The notes under the pieces are model-generated. The model was not told the DNA's origin. It searched no databases and saw only the letters and a list, made by a program, of their open reading frames with translations. From Candidatus Aminicenantes bacterium UBA647 (lineage in GTDB: Bacteria; Acidobacteriota; Aminicenantia; UBA2199), in NCBI GenBank assembly GCA_002299555.1, contig DBOL01000003.1:7243-52644 (forward strand): a DNA stretch of 45,402 nt, written 5' to 3'. Shown piece by piece: positions 16,627-23,715 of this stretch. How positions within the stretch are numbered: position 1 is the stretch's first letter; the number at the start of each line of letters is the position of its first letter. The position numbers and the translations under genes are program-made.

Positions 16627-17592
16627 ATGAGTGCTAAACTATCTCAAATGATTTTGGAAGATATACAACGCCCTGTAATAAAAATGCTGGATAATACCAC
16701 ATCTATCCTCTCAGATACATTGAAAAGTAAAGTTAACCTTATCGATCAGATAAAATCCATAGTGCCTTTATCCAAAGGTAAAAAGATAAGGTCCACCCTT
16801 TTATTCCTTCTCAGCGGTGCCAACGATCATTATTCCGACAGCCTGCTCGACATTTCATCTTCTATTGAGTTATTCCATTTATCCAGCCTTATACATGATG
16901 ACATTATAGATAGTGCAGAGTTAAGGAGGGGAGAAAAAACCCTTAACAATTCCATGGGGAACCTGATCTCTGTGCTTGGAGGGGACTTCCTTTTCGTCCA
17001 CTCTCTCAACATCATGAACAGCATAAAAAATCCAAGACTTATGGATATACTCCTGGATTCCGCAAGGATAATGGTGGAAGGACAATTACAGGAAATCGAA
17101 AACAATTTCAATTATGATGTCAGTCTTGAAACATACCTTGAAGTAATATCGAAAAAAACCTCTTCACTTTTCGGTGCAGTTACCCGGATGGCTGCCATAA
17201 TCAATGAAGAAGAGAAAGAGGTGGAGAACGAATTTTATGAGTTCGGTATAAATTTCGGAAACATCTTCCAGATCAGTGATGACCTTATTGATATCTTCTC
17301 AACGAGTTCCGGAAAAGACAGATTCAGAGACCTCCAGGAAGGGAAAATAACACTACCATTCATTCTTCTCCAAAATTCTTCCGAAAAAGAAGATATCAAA
17401 AAATATTTTTCCGTCGAGCACAGCAGAGAGCTTCTTGATCTTTTTAACAAATATGAGATAAAAGAAAAGTCACAGGAGAAAGTGGATGAGTACTATAAAA
17501 AATGTCAAAGTTTTCTCGAAAGGTTCCATCCATCCACATATAAAGAATCATTGACAAAAATACTCGATTTTATCAGGTTCAGGGAATATTGA
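16627..17592 (+). CDS. Polyprenyl diphosphate synthase (trans-isoprenyl)
   Basis: A 321-residue isoprenyl diphosphate synthase. The first aspartate-rich motif is DDIID at residues 91-95 in SSLIHDDIIDSAELRRG and the second is QISDDLIDIF, both ready to bind Mg2+-diphosphate. GGDFLF and QLQEIENNF agree with long-chain (octaprenyl-like) enzymes that make quinone tails, but chain length cannot be read safely. I chose the ATG at 16627 over the in-frame TTG at 16612. No ribosome site is seen. Its stop overlaps the next start (TTGA). Confidence 0.88.
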   Translation: MSAKLSQMILEDIQRPVIKMLDNTTSILSDTLKSKVNLIDQIKSIVPLSKGKKIRSTLLFLLSGANDHYSDSLLDISSSIELFHLSSLIHDDIIDSAELRRGEKTLNNSMGNLISVLGGDFLFVHSLNIMNSIKNPRLMDILLDSARIMVEGQLQEIENNFNYDVSLETYLEVISKKTSSLFGAVTRMAAIINEEEKEVENEFYEFGINFGNIFQISDDLIDIFSTSSGKDRFRDLQEGKITLPFILLQNSSEKEDIKKYFSVEHSRELLDLFNKYEIKEKSQEKVDEYYKKCQSFLERFHPSTYKESLTKILDFIRFREY

Positions 17593-18446
17593 CAGATTTC
17601 TTTATTCTTGCCGGCGGATTCGGAAAACGTGCAGAACCACTTACAAACAGTCTTCCCAAACCTCTATTCCCTCTGGATGGGACACCGCTTCTTAACCTCA
17701 TAGCACAACAACTGAAAGGTTTCGGACTCGATCATGGATTCATTAACGTTCACCACCTGGCTCCTCTGATCACGAAATTTCATCTTCCCGGCCTTAACAT
17801 AACTTACATCGAGGAGGAGAAACTTTCCGGCAACAGAATACTCTCAACAATAAGAAGTAATGATAGTAAATATATGCTCGTAATCAATGGCGATACTTTT
17901 CTCGACACCCCTTACAATGAACTTCGTGGAGAAATGGATAAGAATAATTCTGATGGTGTTATTCTTGTAAGGAAAAAGGACGGCCCCTACTCTTCCATCA
18001 TTACGAAGAATGGTGACTTTTTAAGAAGAGATAAAGATCCGGATGTCACAGATATCATGTATGCAGGGGTCTCGTTATTCCGGAGCGATTTCCTGAAAGA
18101 ACTTAGCCGGGAAAACCTTTTCGACTCTCTCGAAGCTTCAGGAGGCTCTATCAGGATTCTGGAATACAATGGAATATGGCTTGACCTCGGCTCACCCGAA
18201 AATTATTTCCTCTCCAATAGGACTTTCCGGGAAAACAACGGAAAAGTTTACGGAAATTCTTTTTCAGAGGGAGTCTCCGTAACAGATGGAGCAGAAGTAA
18301 TTAATTCGATAGTCTGGGACAACACAAAAATTGGCGGCAATACCATGATCTCCAATTCAATAGTAGCAAGAGATATTATCATCAATAGCGGAACATACAG
18401 AAAAAAGATCATAACAAAAAACGGAGTTTTTGACCTGAAAATATAG
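17589..18446 (+). CDS. Sugar-phosphate nucleotidyltransferase with left-handed beta-helix tail
   Basis: A 285-residue NTP transferase. FILAGGFGKRAEPLTN and LPKPLFPLDGTPLL form the nucleotide-binding signature of hexose-1-phosphate uridylyl/guanylyltransferases. VINGDTFLD is the metal-binding segment. The last 60 residues carry short hexapeptide-like repeats (SIVWDNTKIGGNTMISNSIV). The likely product is an NDP-hexose for cell-surface glycans; sugar and nucleotide are not certain. The start is a TTG at 17589 that overlaps the synthase stop by four bases and follows an AGGGA site. There is no ATG alternative near the N-terminus. Confidence 0.85.
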   Translation: MTDFFILAGGFGKRAEPLTNSLPKPLFPLDGTPLLNLIAQQLKGFGLDHGFINVHHLAPLITKFHLPGLNITYIEEEKLSGNRILSTIRSNDSKYMLVINGDTFLDTPYNELRGEMDKNNSDGVILVRKKDGPYSSIITKNGDFLRRDKDPDVTDIMYAGVSLFRSDFLKELSRENLFDSLEASGGSIRILEYNGIWLDLGSPENYFLSNRTFRENNGKVYGNSFSEGVSVTDGAEVINSIVWDNTKIGGNTMISNSIVARDIIINSGTYRKKIITKNGVFDLKI

Positions 18447-18502
18447 ATCGTTCTTATCCAATATGAAGTTATAAGTATTTTTAATTTTTCAACAATCAAT
18501 TA

Positions 18503-18511
18503 TGTTAAAAT
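18503..18511 (+). promoter_or_regulatory. Predicted extended -10 promoter of the sulfatase-fold gene
   Basis: TGnTAAAAT (18503-18511) with no convincing -35 box. Five bases separate it from the ATG at 18517, which predicts a leaderless or nearly leaderless transcript. Confidence 0.4.
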
Positions 18512-18516
18512 GAGGT

Positions 18517-20949
18517 ATGAAAATTATCGGAAGAAACTTAGCCTTTTTACTGCTTTTTTCTATAGCTTTTACAACGAGCCCGGCCTTTTCGGCAGAGCCG
18601 GAAAATAAGAACATCCTCCTGATCACACTCGATACAACAAGAGCTGATCATATCGGATGCTATAACGACAATCTTATGTTCACTCCCAATATAGACAAAT
18701 TAGGGAATGACGGGGTTATCTATGAAAACTGCTATTCCAATATACCTGTAACCCTCCCTGCACATGCATCAATGCTTACCGGGAAGCATCCATTCGTTAT
18801 GAATGTCAGAAATAACGGATGGTACACTCTCAGAAATGAACATGAGACAATAACTGAATTTTTAAAGAAAAAAGATTTTCATACATTTGCTGTTATATCT
18901 TCTTACGTCCTCTCTTCAAAATTCGGACTTTCCCAGGGGTTTGACACATATGATGACTCACTGGACGTCGGAGAAATGAATGTAACTCAATCTTCTCAGA
19001 TTCCGGCAGATAAAGTTTTCAATAAATTCAAGATCCTGCTGAACAAGACAGGAAATAAAAAATTCTTCGGGTGGGTTCATTTTTATGATCCCCACACTCC
19101 CTATTCACCTCCGGGAAAATATGGAGATAGATTTAAAAAGGATCCCTACCTCGGAGAGATAGCGTACATGGACCTCTATATCGGAAAGATCACCAGGCTC
19201 CTTAAGGATAAGGGACTTCTGGATAATACGATTATAATCATTGCCGGGGATCATGCGGAAGATAAAGGAGAACATCAGGAGTTCGGTCATGGAATATTCT
19301 GTTATGATGTTACTTTAAGGGTTCCTCTTATAATCTGGAACGGACCCGGGCTGCCGAAGGGGAAGAGGGTAAGCAGCAGGGCAAAACTGACAGATATTTA
19401 TCATGCTATCAAAAGCTTCTCCGGAACCACACCGGGAATCAAAGATCGCAGGCACCTCCTGGCCTCAGCAAAAGGATTAGCGAATGATGACAGAGATCTG
19501 TATTTTGAAAGTCTTTATGCAAAGGAACATATGGGCTGGTCACCTCTGACGGGGATAATCAGCGACGAATTCAAATATATATCTCTCCCTGAGCCTGAGC
19601 TCTATGATCTCAAAAAAGATCCGAATGAGACCAAAAACCTTTTCAACCGGAAAAAAAACATTGCAGAGATGCTTGATAGCAAATTGCGCCTTTTTTACAG
19701 TAACAGGACCAGGATCAACAAATCCGGGAAAAGAGAGCTGAGCAAAAGGGACAGGGAACATCTTTCATCACTGGGTTATATCTCCTCTTTTAAGAAATCA
19801 AATAAAAAGATCGACCCGAAAACAGGTGTCAGATTTCTTGCCAGATTAAGGGATATAAAAACTGATGTAGCTAATGGAAAAATTGCTTCAGCTGAAAAAG
19901 ATCTTAAGAAACTTTTTTTCTCAAGAAACAGGATAGATACCATTCATGCATATGAAGTTTTTGATGCTCTTTACAGAAAGAAAGGTGATGACAAAAACCT
20001 GTTAAAGTTCCGGGAACTTGCTGTAAAAGATTTCCCCGAGAGTCAGGAATTTACCGATCTGCTCGCTAATTCTTATTTTGTAGAGCGTCGATTTAGTGAT
20101 GCCGAGCAAGTATGTAAGAACATTCTGACCCGAAATGAAAAGAACACCCAGGCAATTATTATGCTTGGGAAAATTCATATTAACAGGAGAAATTTTTCCA
20201 AAGCAATGTCAATGTTCGTCAGGGCAGAAAAAATTGAACCAATGAATTACAGCATTAAAAGGAATATCGCACTGGCACTTAGAATGATGAGAAGAGATCA
20301 GGATGCAATAAAGATCCTTGAAAAAATTTCCGGAAATAGAGAGTTCAGGAGCAACCCTGACAACATAAAATTGCTCTCTGATGTATCCATACAATTATTG
20401 AATACAGGAGCAGGCGGGAAAGGTTTGGCCCTTCTGAAAGAACTGATATCACTTCACCCGGATGATCCTTCAGTATATGTTTCTTATGGACACATCCTTT
20501 CAAAAATGCGAAAACAATCCGAAGCTCTTGCTTATTATAAGAAGGCGCTTGAGAAAGATCCTGAAAATGCCGCTGCTCACAATAAGGCAGGTGTATCAAA
20601 CCTGATGATATTCATGGAGAAAAGGGACCCTGCACTATTAGACAAAGCTAATGAAAGTTTTTCAAGATCCATATCTCTGGATCCCGGAATTGCAGAAGCT
20701 TATAGCGGAAGAGGGACTGTAAACATATTTTTAAAGAATATTGATCAGGCAATAAAAGATCTAGACATTGCACTGAAGCTCGCTCCGGGACTTGTCGATG
20801 TTTATTTTAATCTTGGGATCTTATATTTGAGAATAGGTAATAAAGACAAAGCAAATAAAATTTTCACCGAATGCAAAGATAGATTTTATCAGAAATTCAA
20901 GCCGGGGCAGAAAAAAAGGATCGATAACCTGATAATAGAGAGTAGCTGA
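18517..20949 (+). CDS. Exported sulfatase-fold hydrolase fused to TPR repeats
   Basis: An 810-residue protein with a signal peptide (about residues 1-26, ending AFSA). Residues 30-430 are an alkaline phosphatase/sulfatase fold: ILLITLDTTRADHIGCY binds metal, GWVHFYDPHTPY and IIAGDHAEDKGEHQEFGHG give the other ligands. The nucleophile position reads VTLPAHASMLTG with Thr79, where true sulfatases carry Cys or Ser that becomes formylglycine. It is therefore more like phosphotransferase relatives of the fold, and sulfate-ester cleavage is doubtful. Residues 450-800 contain about eight TPR motifs. Such fusions occur in several diderm phyla; the substrate is unknown. Confidence 0.85.
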   Translation: MKIIGRNLAFLLLFSIAFTTSPAFSAEPENKNILLITLDTTRADHIGCYNDNLMFTPNIDKLGNDGVIYENCYSNIPVTLPAHASMLTGKHPFVMNVRNNGWYTLRNEHETITEFLKKKDFHTFAVISSYVLSSKFGLSQGFDTYDDSLDVGEMNVTQSSQIPADKVFNKFKILLNKTGNKKFFGWVHFYDPHTPYSPPGKYGDRFKKDPYLGEIAYMDLYIGKITRLLKDKGLLDNTIIIIAGDHAEDKGEHQEFGHGIFCYDVTLRVPLIIWNGPGLPKGKRVSSRAKLTDIYHAIKSFSGTTPGIKDRRHLLASAKGLANDDRDLYFESLYAKEHMGWSPLTGIISDEFKYISLPEPELYDLKKDPNETKNLFNRKKNIAEMLDSKLRLFYSNRTRINKSGKRELSKRDREHLSSLGYISSFKKSNKKIDPKTGVRFLARLRDIKTDVANGKIASAEKDLKKLFFSRNRIDTIHAYEVFDALYRKKGDDKNLLKFRELAVKDFPESQEFTDLLANSYFVERRFSDAEQVCKNILTRNEKNTQAIIMLGKIHINRRNFSKAMSMFVRAEKIEPMNYSIKRNIALALRMMRRDQDAIKILEKISGNREFRSNPDNIKLLSDVSIQLLNTGAGGKGLALLKELISLHPDDPSVYVSYGHILSKMRKQSEALAYYKKALEKDPENAAAHNKAGVSNLMIFMEKRDPALLDKANESFSRSISLDPGIAEAYSGRGTVNIFLKNIDQAIKDLDIALKLAPGLVDVYFNLGILYLRIGNKDKANKIFTECKDRFYQKFKPGQKKRIDNLIIESS

Positions 20950-20960
20950 TCAGGTCACCT

Positions 20961-22223
20961 TCACCAACTGACAGGGGCACGTTTGACCGGCATTGTCATA
21001 CATCTGCATCCGCCTCCCCCTCTTGAGAGCTCTCCACCATTAACAGTGATGACATATTTGTCATATTCGTTCAGATCGACCTTTCCCTTCAAGACATCTG
21101 TCGATTTAATAATTTCAAACCCACTGGAGTTCATCTCCTCTATTGTATAATTGTTTCTCCCGTATCCTATTAGTTTCCCTTCACCCAGAGCAAAGAAGTT
21201 TGCTCCGCTATGCCATTGCTCCCGTTCCTGGATCCAACTATCCGTTCTCCCTCCACAAAATACCGGTTCCAGATCAAGACCAAGTTTTTTTAAAATCTCC
21301 AGAATATTCTTCTCTTCTCTGATCGACACGACCTTCCCGTTGTCAAGGCTGATCCGCACCGTCTGGTATTTGTTGGGACTTAGTACAGCCGGTTCATATA
21401 TCATACATTTATCTTTATCCAGCATTGTGAAAACCATATCGAGATGGATAAATGATTCCGGCTCCAGTGGAAGCTCCTGTACGATGATCTCCATTTTTTT
21501 CTTCTGCTCATTCATTTTCTCTATAATATAATCCACACCTTCAGGAGAAGTCCTTGACCCTATCCCTATCAGAAGAATATCTTCTTTAATTACCAGGACA
21601 TCACCACCCTCGATCGAAAGAGAATCACTAAGACCCTGACCATTCAGTGGATTCATTGTCCTTGTTGTAAACAAAGGATGAAAATCAAATATTGTTTCCA
21701 TTATAAGTGACTCCCTCCCTCTGACCTTATTTTTCATCCTGCCGATGAGAATTGAGTTGTCAACCGATACAGATGCATCCCTTACAAAGAAAAAATTATG
21801 AAGAGGTTTAAGTGAATATCTGGCTTTGCTGAGGAATTTCGTGAATGAATCAGGAATTTTTTTTGTCCCTTCGATGAGAGACACTGCCAGAACATCGTTT
21901 TCCATCCCCAGAAGTTCATCGCGAATGTCATTAACTTCCTCATTCTCACAAATTTTCCCTACCAGTGTCTCCTTAACTTTTTCATTTAACAGAACATCCC
22001 TGAGAAGATCTCTGATCTGATATACTGTAGTTACTTTGTTCAGTACATCCCTCATCTGAGAATATTCCTTTGATACTACAGAAAGGTTAAGAATATCACT
22101 ATAAAGAGCCCTCTCAACATTCCCGGGTGTCATGTTCTCAACCTCTCTACCCGGTGTATGTAATATTACTCCACCTAATCCACCTATTTCAGAGTTAACA
22201 TTTACTTTACATTCTTTCTGCAT
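20961..22223 (-). CDS. arcA: Arginine deiminase
   Basis: A 420-residue arginine deiminase, which converts arginine to citrulline and ammonia, the first step of the arginine deiminase pathway or an acid-stress route. EGGDVLVI, FIHLDMVFTML and the C-terminal GGGCRCMTMP with catalytic Cys408 are the expected guanidine-handling motifs. I chose the ATG at 22223 because GGGAGG lies eight bases upstream; an in-frame ATG at 22286 lies upstream of the predicted -10 box. No arcB, arcC or arcD lies nearby in the window. Confidence 0.93.
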   Translation of the reverse strand: MQKECKVNVNSEIGGLGGVILHTPGREVENMTPGNVERALYSDILNLSVVSKEYSQMRDVLNKVTTVYQIRDLLRDVLLNEKVKETLVGKICENEEVNDIRDELLGMENDVLAVSLIEGTKKIPDSFTKFLSKARYSLKPLHNFFFVRDASVSVDNSILIGRMKNKVRGRESLIMETIFDFHPLFTTRTMNPLNGQGLSDSLSIEGGDVLVIKEDILLIGIGSRTSPEGVDYIIEKMNEQKKKMEIIVQELPLEPESFIHLDMVFTMLDKDKCMIYEPAVLSPNKYQTVRISLDNGKVVSIREEKNILEILKKLGLDLEPVFCGGRTDSWIQEREQWHSGANFFALGEGKLIGYGRNNYTIEEMNSSGFEIIKSTDVLKGKVDLNEYDKYVITVNGGELSRGGGGCRCMTMPVKRAPVSW

Positions 22224-22245
22224 TCCCAATCCTCCCGAAAGACCC

Positions 22246-22251
22246 ATTATA
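22246..22251 (-). promoter_or_regulatory. Predicted -10 box of arcA
   Basis: Consensus TATAAT on the minus strand, with only a weak -35 (TTGTAC, 18 bases away). It gives a leader of about 16 bases that carries the GGGAGG site. Confidence 0.5.
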
Positions 22252-22300
22252 TACTCATACCAGTTTTCAGTACAATTTGATTTCAAACTAATTAAAATAC

Positions 22301-22340
22301 TGTCTACAAAAAATGGGGACGGTTCTCTTTCTTGTAGACA
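22301..22340. repeat. 40-base palindromic element with a GGGGACGGTTC core
   Basis: Perfect nine-base arms TGTCTACAA (22301-22309) and TTGTAGACA (22332-22340) enclose a loop that includes GGGGACGGTTCTC. The core resembles a sequence I recall from repeats scattered by IS200-like REP-associated (RAYT) transposases, though I cannot verify that here. It lies upstream of the arcA promoter, beyond the end of the anti-sigma gene. No transposase is present in the window. Confidence 0.5.
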
Positions 22341-22358
22341 AAAAAGTAATCAAGTGGA

Positions 22359-23048
22359 TCAAAGCGCGGAAATTTTTCTAACCATATCTACAGCTTTGTG
22401 ACTGAGGGGACTGAACATTTTTTCCAACATTTTAAATTCATCCAAAGCATCATTTTTTCTGTTCATTCTCAGCAAAGAGATCCCCCTGTAAAAAACAGCC
22501 TCATCGTAATATGAAGGATCCATTATTGATATTATCTGGTCAAAATGGGAGAGTGCATCTCTGTTCTCTCCATTGAGCAGGGCAAGTATTCCCCTGAAGA
22601 ACCAGAGCTGAGGAGTTCCAACCTGCGGGGAGGTGATAACCCGGTAGGCATCCTCATATTCACCTTCCCCATAATATTCCATAGCCTTATAAAATGCGGA
22701 TGATGATCTGTCCCCGCGATTCTCTCCCCTGATGTATAAAGGAGGAGCAAATTCAGATACTTTAAAAAGTTGTTCACTTTTGTCATTCATATCTACAAAA
22801 AATAGTGAAGAAAATATTATTAAGATCATTGATGCGAGGACAAGTGACGGTTTGAAGACAGATGAAAAGCTCCGTTTTTTACCCGTAACGATATGTATTT
22901 TTTTGTTATAGAGGTGGTCAGAAATTTTCAATGAAGAGAAACAACTATCACAGCGAAAGTAATGTTCTTCAAAAATTTCGCTTTTGTCTTCCGGAATAGT
23001 TCCGTCAAGATAGCTGTCGATCAGGGATTCAAATTCCTTACACTTCAT
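22359..23048 (-). CDS. Zinc-finger anti-sigma factor with TPR-like tail
   Basis: A 229-residue membrane protein. The N-terminal zinc-finger anti-sigma (zf-HC2) motif uses Cys3, His29, Cys33 and Cys36 (HYFRCDSC). One membrane helix spans about residues 66-86. The outer part, residues 110-225, contains two TPR-like helical pairs (AMEYYGEGEYEDAYRVI and RGILALLNGENRDALSHF). It starts ten bases after the ECF sigma gene, and should hold that sigma factor at the membrane until an envelope signal is sensed, perhaps by the TPR part. Confidence 0.85.
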   Translation of the reverse strand: MKCKEFESLIDSYLDGTIPEDKSEIFEEHYFRCDSCFSSLKISDHLYNKKIHIVTGKKRSFSSVFKPSLVLASMILIIFSSLFFVDMNDKSEQLFKVSEFAPPLYIRGENRGDRSSSAFYKAMEYYGEGEYEDAYRVITSPQVGTPQLWFFRGILALLNGENRDALSHFDQIISIMDPSYYDEAVFYRGISLLRMNRKNDALDEFKMLEKMFSPLSHKAVDMVRKISAL

Positions 23049-23058
23049 ATTTCCTCTA

Positions 23059-23619
23059 TTACTTAAATATATCTTCGGATCTTAATATCTCACTTTTAAT
23101 TTTCTTTATTGCCCTCTCTTTCCGGACACTTACATAATGCTTCGTCTTTTTTAGTAATACGGATATTTCACTAATAGTGTTCTCTCTTATATAAAACTCC
23201 TTCAGTATAGTCCTGTCAACGTCCTTAAGTTTTCCAATATATTTATTAACAAGAACGATCAGCCTTTCATTTTGTAAGATCTCTTCACCGGAAAAATTTA
23301 TGAAGGGATCATGTTCGCTTTCTGCCTTTTTTGCAATATTCTCAGTTTTTTTTTTCTTATAAAAATAGTTGTAGACAATATTTCTTGCAATGCCAAAAAT
23401 AAAGGGGGCAATAAATTCATCGTCCTGGATCTTACCCTTCTTTACAGCTGCAAAAAAAGAGACAAAAACTTCCTGAACAAGATCATCATAGCTGTCTAGC
23501 CCTTTAATTCTTGAACGGAAATAAGTGAAAAGTCTTGCGTTATATTTGTGAATTATCTTTGTGTCACCAGATGAGTTATCTGTTTTTAATGATTCTATTA
23601 AGCTCTCGCTTCCCTTCAT
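23059..23619 (-). CDS. ECF-type RNA polymerase sigma factor
   Basis: A 186-residue sigma-70 family protein of ECF size. Region 2 reads DSYDDLVQEVFVSFFAAV and FIFGIARNIVYNYF, and region 4 ends ISEISVLLKKTKHYVSVRKERAIKKI. It pairs with the zinc-finger anti-sigma gene ten bases downstream, and is divergent from the CHAT/PKD gene run, which is therefore its likeliest target. A weak promoter (TTGCTT-N17-TAGAAT on the minus strand) overlaps the divergent promoter. Confidence 0.9.
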   Translation of the reverse strand: MKGSESLIESLKTDNSSGDTKIIHKYNARLFTYFRSRIKGLDSYDDLVQEVFVSFFAAVKKGKIQDDEFIAPFIFGIARNIVYNYFYKKKKTENIAKKAESEHDPFINFSGEEILQNERLIVLVNKYIGKLKDVDRTILKEFYIRENTISEISVLLKKTKHYVSVRKERAIKKIKSEILRSEDIFK

Positions 23620-23640
23620 CTCCCAGTCCTGTGTGAAATA

Positions 23641-23669
23641 TTGATAATTCTAATAAATAAAGATTAAAT
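23641..23669 (+). promoter_or_regulatory. Predicted promoter of the CHAT/PKD gene run
   Basis: TTGATA (23641-23646), 17-base spacer, TTAAAT (23664-23669). It has housekeeping-like boxes rather than an obvious ECF site. The leader would be about 40 bases. Confidence 0.4.
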
Positions 23670-23715
23670 AAGCAAGAAATTGAATCTTTTTTCTTATTTC
23701 AATAAAATGGAGCAA

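Noticed and set aside
22224..22286. Upstream extension of arcA to 22286
   Set aside because: The extra codons include the predicted -10 box and lack a ribosome site; the ATG at 22223 has GGGAGG at proper spacing.
22301..22340. Palindrome as a simple rho-independent terminator
   Set aside because: The stem is AT-rich with a loop of more than 20 bases. It has an A-run on the plus strand, so a terminator for the anti-sigma gene is possible but weaker than the repeat explanation.
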